Assembly: GCA_045604945.1 (NCBI GenBank)
Contig: JAZUPA010000061.1
Span: 1 to 8,594, forward strand
Direction of reading: 5' to 3'
Origin: JAISGQ01 sp045604945
GTDB lineage: Bacteria; Bacillota; Clostridia; Oscillospirales; Acutalibacteraceae
DNA length: 8,594 nucleotides
Shown here: one piece after another, positions 1 to 6,891 of the stretch
Layout of the letters: each line of letters begins with the position of its first letter
Numbering within the stretch: the first letter of the stretch is position 1
Position numbers and translations under genes: made by a program
The notes under the pieces: model-generated
Databases searched by the model: none
What the model saw: only the letters and a program-made list of their open reading frames with translations
Told to the model about the DNA's origin: nothing

Positions 1-479
1 AAGGGAATGTAGGTTGTGCCAGCACCTTTTTCTGCAATTGCGATGACTCCGAGATATACACCTGCAGTGATAAACTGAAACGCAAACTTCTGCTTGACGG
101 TAAGTCCTGTGTTTTCCTTCTTCTTGATACCTGTATAGTCATCAAGGAAGCCCATTACACCGCATACAACAGCAAGACCGACACCTGCCCAGAGCTTTAC
201 AGCCTGAACGGTGTTTATTTCATGTTCCTTTGCCATTGCAAGGAAACATGGTACTGCTATTACCACAGCAAGAACTATACCTGCTATGAACATTATTCCG
301 CCCATAGTGGGAGTTCCCTGCTTTTTCTGATGCCACGTGGGACCGATTTCCTTTATAGTCTGACCGAATTTAAGCTTTGTAAGCCACGGAATGAGAAATT
401 TTCCCAGAATTGCGGATACACCGAAAGCGATGCCTGCCGCCACGATACTCATTACTGCATAAGCACTGTTTACTGACAT
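1..479 (-). CDS. mraY: MraY, phospho-MurNAc-pentapeptide transferase (5' part, cut by window edge)
   Basis: Integral membrane enzyme that transfers phospho-MurNAc-pentapeptide from UDP to undecaprenyl phosphate, making lipid I. Only the first 159 codons are present; the gene continues past position 1. The reading frame from ATG 479 is open. It shows a first membrane segment (about residues 8-32), the conserved cytoplasmic stretch from GQTIKEIGPTWH to GTPTMGG (about 39-61), further hydrophobic segments (about 62-82 and 96-112), the family's GFLDDY motif with the catalytic Asp pair D113/D114, and the start of a fourth segment (about 132-149). The start is supported by AAGGACGG at 487-494, 7 nt upstream. 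It follows murF by 38 nt with no promoter or terminator visible between them, so it is probably co-transcribed with murE-murF. Family assignment is secure; nothing can be said about the missing C-terminal half. Confidence 0.95.
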   Translation of the reverse strand, partial: MSVNSAYAVMSIVAAGIAFGVSAILGKFLIPWLTKLKFGQTIKEIGPTWHQKKQGTPTMGGIMFIAGIVLAVVIAVPCFLAMAKEHEINTVQAVKLWAGVGLAVVCGVMGFLDDYTGIKKKENTGLTVKQKFAFQFITAGVYLGVIAIAEKGAGTTYIP

Positions 480-517
480 AATTTATCCGTCCTTAATATA
501 TATTCGCCATTTCTGCC

Positions 518-1882
518 TCAGATTGCTTCGTTGAGCTTTTCTATGACCTGTTCGAGCTGTACGCTGCGGCTTGCCTTGAACAGCACTGCGTCGCCCTCTT
601 CGACCTCATCGATAAGAGCCTTCGCAAGGGATTCCTTGTCTGCAAAAAGGCGTGTGCCGCCTTCTGCGCTGAGCTTTGCTGCACCCTTTATATAGCAGGC
701 TGCGTTTTCTCCGCCCACTGCCCACAGCATATCAACTCCGCATTTATCTGCCCATTCGCCGCACTGGAAATGTCCCTCGGGGCCGTAGGAGCCGAGCTCC
801 ATCATTTCTCCCAGAACTGCGATGCGTCTGCCTGTGCATTTCAGGGATGTCAGAACACTCATTGCAGCCTTTATTGAATCAGGGCTTGCATTATAGCAGT
901 CTTCAATTATTGTGATGCCGCCTCTGTGAACTATCTTCTGCCTCATTCCTGAGGGAACATAGTCCTCAAGACCTGCAACACACTGTTCTCCTGTAAGACC
1001 CAGAGTTCTGCCCACAGCATAGGCAGCAAGGGCGTTATATACATTGTGCTTTCCTACTGCAGGGATTCTGACCGGTACAAATTCGCCCTTCCAGCAAAGG
1101 GTGAACTCCATGCCGTCGTCCATCTGCACTATGTTCTTTGCAGTGCAGTCGGCAGGATTATCTATACCGTAGGTAATTACGGGGTTTTCGATTCTGTCTT
1201 TTGCACTCATGAGCATATCGTCATCGGCATTGAGGAACAGCGGCGCATCCTTTTCCATTCCCTCGAGAATCTCAAGCTTCGCCTGAAGGATGCCTTCTCT
1301 GCTCTTCAGATTCTCTATATGAGCTACGCCTATATTGGTAATTATTCCCACTGTGGGGCGGGCTGTCCTGGTCAGAAGCGAAATCTCTCCGAGATTGTTC
1401 ATTCCCATTTCAAGAACTGCTGCAGTATGGGATTCTTCAAGCTGCAGGCACATTCTGGGAAGTCCGATATCATTATTGAGATTTCCGAGAGTTGCAAGAA
1501 CATCAAATTTCTTACGCAGAACCGCTGCAACCATTTCCTTTGTTGTGGTCTTTCCCACAGAGCCGGTAAGTCCCACAACGGGAATGTCCTTTTTGGCTCT
1601 GTAATATGCAGCAAGGTCAATAAGCGCCCTGCGTGTATCAGGGACCTTGATGACAGGGCATTTCACGCCCTCAACATCATGGCTGACCATTACGCAGGCT
1701 GCACCGCTTTCGGATGCCTGTACCGCGAAATCATGGCCGTCAAAGCGGTCGCCCTTGATTGCTATATACATACAGCCTTCCTTAACAGTACGGCTGTCTA
1801 TGGTAACCTCTGTATACTGCGCCTCTGCAGAATATTCACCGCCTGTGGCTTTTGCGGTCTCACTTGCAGTCATCAACATCAT
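518..1882 (-). CDS. murF: MurF, UDP-MurNAc-tripeptide--D-alanyl-D-alanine ligase
   Basis: Cytoplasmic ATP-dependent Mur ligase that adds D-Ala-D-Ala to UDP-MurNAc-tripeptide. The protein is 454 aa, normal for the family. An N-terminal substrate-binding domain (ITIDSR-like TIDSR at about 27-31) is followed by the ATP loop TGSVGKTTTKEM (106-117), the MurF-typical TLGNLNNDIGLP (131-142), EMGMN (158-162), NIGVAHIE (183-190), K202 in the position of the carbamylated lysine, and EDCYNASPDS (327-336). Near the C-terminus is KASRS (436-440). The open frame extends 20 codons further upstream into murE, but ATG 1882 is the better start: GGAGG at 1892-1896 sits 9 nt before it and the family N-terminus begins there. 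A second ATG follows at 1879. The start lies 1 nt after the murE stop, so the two genes are probably translationally coupled. Confidence 0.97.
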   Translation of the reverse strand: MMLMTASETAKATGGEYSAEAQYTEVTIDSRTVKEGCMYIAIKGDRFDGHDFAVQASESGAACVMVSHDVEGVKCPVIKVPDTRRALIDLAAYYRAKKDIPVVGLTGSVGKTTTKEMVAAVLRKKFDVLATLGNLNNDIGLPRMCLQLEESHTAAVLEMGMNNLGEISLLTRTARPTVGIITNIGVAHIENLKSREGILQAKLEILEGMEKDAPLFLNADDDMLMSAKDRIENPVITYGIDNPADCTAKNIVQMDDGMEFTLCWKGEFVPVRIPAVGKHNVYNALAAYAVGRTLGLTGEQCVAGLEDYVPSGMRQKIVHRGGITIIEDCYNASPDSIKAAMSVLTSLKCTGRRIAVLGEMMELGSYGPEGHFQCGEWADKCGVDMLWAVGGENAACYIKGAAKLSAEGGTRLFADKESLAKALIDEVEEGDAVLFKASRSVQLEQVIEKLNEAI

Positions 1883-1883
1883 T

Positions 1884-3344
1884 TCAGTTTTCCTCCGATT
1901 CGAGCTTTGCAAATACCTCTGCAAGAACCTCTCGCTCATCAAAGTGATACTTGGTCTTGCCGATTATCTGATAATCCTCATGCCCCTTGCCTGCAAGAAC
2001 GATAACATCGTTTTCCTGAGCATTGCGCACTGCATACTCTATCGCCTCGCGGCGGTTTTCAATGACAACGTAGGGTGTGTCATGCTCCTTTACGCCTGGG
2101 ATTATCTGCTCGATTATGCTCATGGGCTCTTCTGTTCTGGGGTTATCGGAGGTCACGATAACAAAGTCTGCAAGTCTGGATGCGGTCTCACCCATGATAG
2201 GTCTCTTCAGGGGGTCTCTGTCGCCGCCGCAGCCGATAAGGATGACCAGTCTGCCTTCCTTCTTCATTACCGCGCGCATTGCAGAGAGGATATTTGCAAC
2301 TCCGTCAGGTGCATGGGCATAGTCGATAATAACGGTGTAGGGCTTGTCAGTGGGGAACACCTCTGCTCTGCCCTTTACACCGTGGCAGGTGGACAACGCC
2401 TCAACCGCCACAGGGAAGGGAATTCCAACATTCAGCGCACAGCAGAATGCTGAGAGTGCATTGTGAACTGAGAACTCACCGGGGATGGGGATGCTTGCCT
2501 TGCCGCTCATTCCCTTGAAGGCAACATCAAAGCTGACGCCGTCTGCGCGGTATTCCACATTGGTTGCACGGCACTCTGCATCGGGGTTATTGACTCCGTA
2601 TCTTATGCCGCGGACAGAATCGGGAAGCTGAATCTTTTTGCACCATTCATCATCCACGTTGATTGCTGTTGAACGGCTCATATTGAATATACGGCACTTG
2701 ATTGCAAAGTAGCGCTCCATAGTACCGTGGACATCAAGATGGTCCTGAGTGAGATTTGTAAAGCAGCTGGCTTCAAATTTAAGCCCCTCAACTCTGCCCT
2801 GGTCAAGCGCCTGGGATGAGACCTCCATAAGGCAGAAGTCACAGCCTGCATCGCGCATCTTTCCGAAAATCTCGTGAAGCTCAAAGGTTGCAGGTGTTGT
2901 GTATTCCGTGGGAAGCACCTCATCGCCTATCATATTGCAGATGGTGCCTATAAGTCCGACCTTGTAGCCGCACTTCTCAAGAAGGTTCTTGAGAATGTAG
3001 GTGGTGGATGTTTTTCCGTTGGTGCCTGTTACACCTATCAGTCGAAGCTTGGCAAGGGGATTGCCGAACCAGGCTTCGCTTATTGCGGAAAATGCACTGA
3101 GAGTATCTCTTACCCATACCTGCGAGGGAAGTCCGAGATCTCTGTCACAGAGCACTGCTGCAGCGCCTGCCTCCAGTGCTGCTGCTGCAAAATCGTGACC
3201 GTCGGAGCGCATACCCTTTATGCACACAAACAGACAGCCCGGGGTAACCTTTCTTGAATCGGAGGTTATCCCTGTGATTTCCACATTCTTAAGGTCGAGC
3301 TTTGTATCGCAGGTAAGTCCTGCCAGAAGATTATATAAAAGCAT
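1884..3344 (-). CDS. murE: MurE, UDP-MurNAc-L-Ala-D-Glu--meso-diaminopimelate ligase
   Basis: Cytoplasmic Mur ligase that adds the third stem-peptide residue to UDP-MurNAc-L-Ala-D-Glu. It is 486 aa, typical length. Visible motifs are TSDSR in the N-terminal UMP-binding domain (about 27-31), ATP loop TGTNGKTST (106-114), K216 in RYFAIK as the expected carbamylated lysine, DYAHAPDG (341-348), DNPR (400-403) and GKGHE (452-456). DNPR is the established signature for meso-diaminopimelate, so I infer DAP-type peptidoglycan; L-lysine enzymes differ there. ATG 3344 is preceded immediately by an in-frame TAA, so no earlier in-frame start is possible close by. The Shine-Dalgarno site is poor: GAGGA at 3361-3365 is 16 nt away and only a weak GTGA lies nearer. 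It has its own candidate promoter and a leader hairpin in the 142-nt gap after the PBP gene. Confidence 0.97.
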   Translation of the reverse strand: MLLYNLLAGLTCDTKLDLKNVEITGITSDSRKVTPGCLFVCIKGMRSDGHDFAAAALEAGAAAVLCDRDLGLPSQVWVRDTLSAFSAISEAWFGNPLAKLRLIGVTGTNGKTSTTYILKNLLEKCGYKVGLIGTICNMIGDEVLPTEYTTPATFELHEIFGKMRDAGCDFCLMEVSSQALDQGRVEGLKFEASCFTNLTQDHLDVHGTMERYFAIKCRIFNMSRSTAINVDDEWCKKIQLPDSVRGIRYGVNNPDAECRATNVEYRADGVSFDVAFKGMSGKASIPIPGEFSVHNALSAFCCALNVGIPFPVAVEALSTCHGVKGRAEVFPTDKPYTVIIDYAHAPDGVANILSAMRAVMKKEGRLVILIGCGGDRDPLKRPIMGETASRLADFVIVTSDNPRTEEPMSIIEQIIPGVKEHDTPYVVIENRREAIEYAVRNAQENDVIVLAGKGHEDYQIIGKTKYHFDEREVLAEVFAKLESEEN

Positions 3345-3375
3345 TTATCTTTCACTGCTTTCCTCGGTATATTGA

Positions 3376-3405
3376 CTGCTCTCACGCTCACCGCGCGAAA
3401 CGCAG
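3376..3405 (-). promoter_or_regulatory. Stem-loop in murE 5' leader
   Basis: In the transcript sense, CTGC-G-TTTCGCGC pairs with GCGTGAGA-GCAG around the 5-nt loop GGTGA. This gives a 12-pair stem with one bulged G and two G-U pairs. It starts about 9 nt after the predicted transcription start and ends 31 nt before the murE ATG. No U-run follows, so it is not an intrinsic terminator. It could stabilise the 5' end, or control translation of murE, whose ribosome site is weak. The role is inference; no covariation can be tested here. Confidence 0.45.
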
Positions 3406-3420
3406 CCGCCTAACAGAAGG

Positions 3421-3449
3421 ATTATACTATATATTGTTTGGAAACGCAA
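3421..3449 (-). promoter_or_regulatory. Sigma-A type promoter for murE-murF-mraY
   Basis: A perfect -10 hexamer TATAAT (3421-3426) lies 17 bp from a -35 element TTGCGT (3444-3449), which matches 3 of the 6 consensus bases. The predicted start is near 3414, giving a leader of about 70 nt before murE. It sits in the 142-nt gap after the PBP stop codon, an AT-rich spot with no coding. It would let the precursor-synthesis genes be transcribed independently of the division genes upstream. Confidence 0.65.
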
Positions 3450-3486
3450 GGAAAATGAGCACATTTAGTAATTTAATATAGCCGTA

Positions 3487-6105
3487 TCAGTCATAAAGAC
3501 CGCCTTCGATAAATTCTACGGTTATCACTGTTCCCTGTGCAACACTTTCTCCCTCCTGAATCGACTGACCGACAACAAGTCCTGCTGTGCTGTTGTAGCC
3601 TGTGCCTGCGTAGCGGATATTGAGATTTGCGTTGGTAACCGCTTTATTCGCCTGAGAGGGGGACATTCCTGTAAGGTCGGGTACAGTGGTCATTCTGAGC
3701 CAAGGCTCACTGTCCCCTTCGTCTGCATTTTCAAGTGCCTCTGCTCTTTCCTCTTCGCTGAGGGTGTAAAGCACTACGGTGCTGCCCTTGGGCAGACTCT
3801 GTCCTTCTCTGGGAATCTGTGCTATTACGACATCTCCAGAGCCTATTACTCTGCCCTTGAGCTCCTTGTCATTCAGCATGGCTTTTGCGCGGTCGACTGT
3901 CTGACCCACTGCATTGGGAGCCTGGACATCAAGCAGCTCTACGTCCTTGGTGCTGTAAATCGTATCTATTCCAAGGTAGGGAAGAACATTGCTCAGCACT
4001 GTACGGCATACAGGAGCTGCAATGGTACCGCCTGTATGCGCTGCGCCGTTGGGTTCATCAAGGAGAACGAGCATTACAATTTCAGGGTCGTCGCTGGGTG
4101 CGATTGCACAATAGGACGCAACATAGGATTTTACACCTGTCTCTGCCTGCTCCTCGATCTTTTCGGAGGTACCTGTCTTTCCGCCGATTCGATAGCCTGC
4201 GATATAGCCGTTCTTTGCCGTTCCGCCGCTAACAGTCTGCTCGAGCATTGAGTTTATCTTCTTTGAGGTGCTTTCAGCTATTACCTGACGCTTTACGGTG
4301 CTGTCAAAACGCTCAACAATATTTCCGTCGCTGTCAAGTATCTGACTTACTACATGGGGCTGCACAAGATATCCGCCGTTGGAGACTGCTGCTATTGCAG
4401 TGATCATCTGCAGGGGAGTGATCTTGAAGCTCTGCCCGAAGGAAGAAACTGCGAGGGTATCGGATTCCTTCTTAAGGACAGAAAGGCTGTGCATGACACC
4501 GCTGGCTTCACCGGGAAGGTCGATGCCTGTTTTTTCCGTAAGACCGAAAGCGGTAAAATAACGGTAGAAGCTCTCTGCGCCGATTCGGGATGCAAGCTCC
4601 ATGAACACAGGGTTGCAGGAGTTCATCATGCCCTTTGTAAGGCTTTCGCTGCCATGACCGTAGCTGGAAGCACATCTTATCTTTCTGCCGTTGACTATCG
4701 AATAGCCTCTGCAGTAGAAGCTTGAATTGAGTGTTGCAGCGCCTTCCTCAAGGGCTGCAGCCATTGTTATGGGCTTGAAAACTGAGCCCGGCTCGTAGGT
4801 ATCGGAAATACACTTGTTTTTCCACTGCTCATTCTGAGCTGTTGCCAGTGCTGCATTTCTCTCTTTCGAATCGCTTATTGCCGCAATCTTTGCTGCGGTG
4901 CGCTCATCGAGTATCTCCCTGTAGTTTTCAGGGTCGTAGTCGGGAATTGATGCCATTGCCAGAATCTCGCCGTTATTGACGTTCATGATTATACCGCAGG
5001 CGCGGTTTCTGACATCGTTATCCTTTACCGCCTGCCACAGTGCTTCCTCAAGCCAGCTCTGTACATTCTGGTCAATGGTCAGCACCAGGCTGCTTCCTTC
5101 CTGGGCATCGATCATCTTTTTGTAGCCGTAGGGCATTGCAGTATCTGATTTTGCATCCATTGCAACTATCTGTCGTCCCGGCACGCCGCTGAGGGTGTCG
5201 TTATACTGCAGCTCAAGTCCTGCAGCACCTACGTTTGAATCGTTTGTGAAGCCGAGAACTGTTGATGCAAGGCTGCTGTCGGCACTTGCATAATAGCGTT
5301 CAGTATCCTCAATCATGTATATTCCGGGGATTACAACATCCCCCTCTTCGTCTGTGGTGAAGTCAAGAATGGCATCCCTCTGCGTCTTGTCAGCCTTTCC
5401 GTTAAGGGAAATGTCGGAGTAGTTGAGGGAAAGTCTGTCATATATGTACTCCTCATCAAGCTCAAGCACCTCTGCAAGCATCTGCACTACCGCATCCTTG
5501 TGCTCATCCTTGAGCGAGCTCTTCTTTATCCACACCTTCCATGCGGTTCTGCTCTGCACAAGGGTCTGCATATTGGCGTCATATATCGAACCGCGGTCCG
5601 CTTCCAGCACCGTATCCTTGAGCTGCTGCTCAACTGCCAGCTGCTGCCATCTTTCTCTGTCAATAAGCTGATAGTATGCCAGAAATCCGACAAGGGCAAC
5701 AAAGCACAGAGCCATTATTACCATAATGAAGGTATTTCTCTTCCTCATGGTGGAATCGGCATACTTAGGAGGCTTTTTATGTCTCTTTTTCTTCATCCCG
5801 AGCATTACCCGAATATTGTTTCCCCAGTTTTTTCCAAGGTTTTCATACCAGACATCAAATGCGTCCAGCATACCTCTGAATCCGCCGCTTCTAACCTCGG
5901 TATTCTCTTTTTCCTCTGCAATACGTTCCCTTTCGCGTCTTGCGGCTTTGTCCTGTCTTTCAGCCATCTCACGCCAGTCTTTTGAACTGTTTCTTCCGGA
6001 TGCAGCCGTAGTGCGTTTTTCTCCGCTCCTGCTTCTTGAATCGCCTTCATATCTGCTGCGTGTATGGGATACGGACTTTTTCTTTCCGTTGTCTCTCTCT
6101 GCCAT
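3487..6105 (-). CDS. Class B penicillin-binding protein with two PASTA domains (SpoVD/PbpB type)
   Basis: Bitopic membrane transpeptidase that cross-links peptidoglycan, by position the septal (FtsI-equivalent) enzyme. It has 872 aa. Order: a charged cytoplasmic tail of about 122 residues, a membrane segment (about 124-147), a dimerisation/pedestal domain beginning with RGSIYD (171-176), and a transpeptidase domain. The active-site motifs are S441-VFK (SxxK), S496-CN (SxN) and K643-TG. Two C-terminal PASTA repeats follow (about 717-781 and 804-866). All catalytic residues are present. ATG 6105 has AAAGGA at 6113-6118, 7 nt upstream. The tail is far longer than in Bacillus SpoVD or PbpB as I know them. 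The motif set and PASTA pair do not separate the vegetative PbpB role from the sporulation SpoVD role. Only one such gene lies between ftsL and murE, so the vegetative division role is more likely. A candidate promoter precedes it. Confidence 0.95.
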   Translation of the reverse strand: MAERDNGKKKSVSHTRSRYEGDSRSRSGEKRTTAASGRNSSKDWREMAERQDKAARRERERIAEEKENTEVRSGGFRGMLDAFDVWYENLGKNWGNNIRVMLGMKKKRHKKPPKYADSTMRKRNTFIMVIMALCFVALVGFLAYYQLIDRERWQQLAVEQQLKDTVLEADRGSIYDANMQTLVQSRTAWKVWIKKSSLKDEHKDAVVQMLAEVLELDEEYIYDRLSLNYSDISLNGKADKTQRDAILDFTTDEEGDVVIPGIYMIEDTERYYASADSSLASTVLGFTNDSNVGAAGLELQYNDTLSGVPGRQIVAMDAKSDTAMPYGYKKMIDAQEGSSLVLTIDQNVQSWLEEALWQAVKDNDVRNRACGIIMNVNNGEILAMASIPDYDPENYREILDERTAAKIAAISDSKERNAALATAQNEQWKNKCISDTYEPGSVFKPITMAAALEEGAATLNSSFYCRGYSIVNGRKIRCASSYGHGSESLTKGMMNSCNPVFMELASRIGAESFYRYFTAFGLTEKTGIDLPGEASGVMHSLSVLKKESDTLAVSSFGQSFKITPLQMITAIAAVSNGGYLVQPHVVSQILDSDGNIVERFDSTVKRQVIAESTSKKINSMLEQTVSGGTAKNGYIAGYRIGGKTGTSEKIEEQAETGVKSYVASYCAIAPSDDPEIVMLVLLDEPNGAAHTGGTIAAPVCRTVLSNVLPYLGIDTIYSTKDVELLDVQAPNAVGQTVDRAKAMLNDKELKGRVIGSGDVVIAQIPREGQSLPKGSTVVLYTLSEEERAEALENADEGDSEPWLRMTTVPDLTGMSPSQANKAVTNANLNIRYAGTGYNSTAGLVVGQSIQEGESVAQGTVITVEFIEGGLYD

Positions 6106-6124
6106 AATCTCTTCCTTTCCACCC

Positions 6125-6136
6125 GACCCAAGGGTC
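6125..6136. promoter_or_regulatory. Perfect 12-bp palindrome-like repeat with 2-bp centre at pbp transcription start
   Basis: GACCC and GGGTC flank a 2-bp centre (gacccaagggtc). It lies directly downstream of the candidate -10 of the PBP gene and overlaps the expected transcription start near 6131. As DNA it could be a small operator. As RNA it would give only a 4-bp stem with a 4-nt loop. Function is unproven. Confidence 0.3.
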
Positions 6137-6137
6137 C

Positions 6138-6166
6138 TTTACAGCAATAATTTATCTCTTTTTCAA
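6138..6166 (-). promoter_or_regulatory. Candidate sigma-A promoter for the PBP gene
   Basis: -35 TTGAAA (6161-6166, 5 of 6 consensus) and -10 TGTAAA (6138-6143, 4 of 6) are separated by 17 bp, and the -10 is preceded by TGC, an extended -10 element. The predicted start near 6131 leaves a leader of about 25 nt ending in a good ribosome site. It lies directly after the terminator-like hairpin at 6174-6201. The -10 is weak, so this is less certain than the other promoters here. Confidence 0.45.
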
Positions 6167-6168
6167 GC

Positions 6169-6201
6169 AAAATGAGAGCCAAGAAATCATTCTCGACTCT
6201 C
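6169..6201 (-). terminator. Terminator-like hairpin after ftsL
   Basis: In the transcript sense GAGAGTCGAGAA (6190-6201) pairs with TTCTTGGCTCTC (6174-6185) over 12 positions with two G-U pairs and the tetraloop TGAT, followed by ATTTT. The stem is continuous but only moderately GC-rich and the U-run is short, so termination would probably be partial. It ends transcription from upstream genes just before the candidate PBP promoter. It could instead be a processing site or attenuator. Confidence 0.45.
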
Positions 6202-6234
6202 TGCCCGTGCTATTGTCCGATATTATCAACTTAC

Positions 6235-6291
6235 CGAACGGAGCGCCTTATGTATTTATACTGTTCCATCAGCGCAATTATGTGCCGTTCG
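6235..6291. repeat. Inverted repeat just after the ftsL stop
   Basis: CGAACGG (6235-6241) and its exact complement CCGTTCG (6285-6291) enclose 43 bp, and inside them GCGC occurs on both sides (6243-6246, 6272-6275), so the arms could pair in two blocks. It starts 4 nt after the ftsL stop codon. No U-run follows. It may be an mRNA 3'-end structure or chance; the large loop lowers confidence. Confidence 0.25.
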
Positions 6292-6294
6292 TTA

Positions 6295-6834
6295 TCAGTG
6301 ATTTCTCCAGTAGAAAATAGATGAATTACCCGAATCACAATTCTCAAACACATCGGTATTGTGGAGATTGAGCCATTCGGTCTGGTTGTTTTCACGACGC
6401 TGCATTCCAAGTACATTTATTGCGTACTGCTCGATTGCTGCATCGCTCATCTTGCTTTCAAAAGAAATGCTCATGACCTCATAATCCTGCTCAAGCAGGG
6501 TCAGCTCAGCTGTTTTGTTCTTTATATCGTGGTTTATGTCATTTATCTTCTGCTGGTTTGCAACCATTATGCCAAGCAGCGCAATAAACATGACCGCTGC
6601 AATAAGCACCAGCGCAACCTGAAATCTTCCGTATTTGTCAACAATTGTGAGGGGCTGATTCTTCTTTCTTCCCTGCTCCGCCTGCTGTTCACGGTTCTTT
6701 TTCTTGCGTTCCTGCTCAGCTGCTTCTTTTCTCTTTTTTTCTCTTGCCATGCGTGTTTCATCCACTTCAAACAGCGCAAAATCAAGCTCTTCTGCCATGG
6801 TTCCCTTTACATAGTATTCTCTGGACTGCTGCAT
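6295..6834 (-). CDS. ftsL: FtsL-type cell division protein
   Basis: Small bitopic membrane protein of the divisome; FtsL partners with DivIC/FtsB and DivIB/FtsQ and helps activate FtsW and the septal PBP. The 179-aa protein has a long charged cytoplasmic N-terminus (Lys/Arg/Glu-rich at about 29-60), one membrane segment (about 71-92), a coiled-coil-like heptad stretch (about 93-120), and the family's C-terminal signature ending IEQYAINVLGM (134-144). Sequence identity in this family is low, so the call rests on topology, the LGM motif and position between rsmH and the PBP gene. Start ATG 6834 has AAAGGAG at 6845-6851, 10 nt upstream. An alternative ATG at 6798 (residue 13) has a closer, weaker AAAGGG. 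It carries its own consensus promoter. The roughly 70-residue cytoplasmic part is longer than in Bacillus FtsL. Confidence 0.85.
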   Translation of the reverse strand: MQQSREYYVKGTMAEELDFALFEVDETRMAREKKRKEAAEQERKKKNREQQAEQGRKKNQPLTIVDKYGRFQVALVLIAAVMFIALLGIMVANQQKINDINHDIKNKTAELTLLEQDYEVMSISFESKMSDAAIEQYAINVLGMQRRENNQTEWLNLHNTDVFENCDSGNSSIFYWRNH

Positions 6835-6872
6835 CAGATCAAGGCTCCTTTCGTAGTCTGTTCGTTCCTCTC

Positions 6873-6891
6873 ATCCAATCTTCAGTTGGAT
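6873..6891 (-). promoter_or_regulatory. Small hairpin at the 5' end of the ftsL transcript
   Basis: ATCCAA and TTGGAT form a perfect 6-bp stem with a 7-nt loop, beginning within a base or two of the predicted start of transcription (about 6892). A 5'-terminal stem could protect the mRNA from decay, or the DNA repeat could be an operator. Function is inference. Confidence 0.35.

Noticed and set aside
1046..2005. Long plus-strand open frame (319 codons) opposite murF and the end of murE
   Set aside because: It is antisense to two well-supported Mur ligases, has no recognisable motif, is Cys/His-rich in the way of a shadow frame, and lacks a convincing ribosome site.
1647..2453. Plus-strand open frame (268 codons) opposite the murF-murE junction
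   Set aside because: It overlaps both conserved ligases on the other strand and another shadow frame; no domain features.
3345..3393. GTG-initiated short frame in the murE leader, considered as a leader peptide
   Set aside because: It has no Shine-Dalgarno site, its start lies within the stem-loop, and it runs on into murE in another frame without codon bias or regulatory codons.
6231..6416. Minus-strand frame overlapping the ftsL 3' end, considered as a frameshifted continuation of FtsL
   Set aside because: The FtsL C-terminal signature ends well before the stop and the encoded tail is of normal kind; the other frame has no ribosome site or family similarity, so no frameshift is needed.
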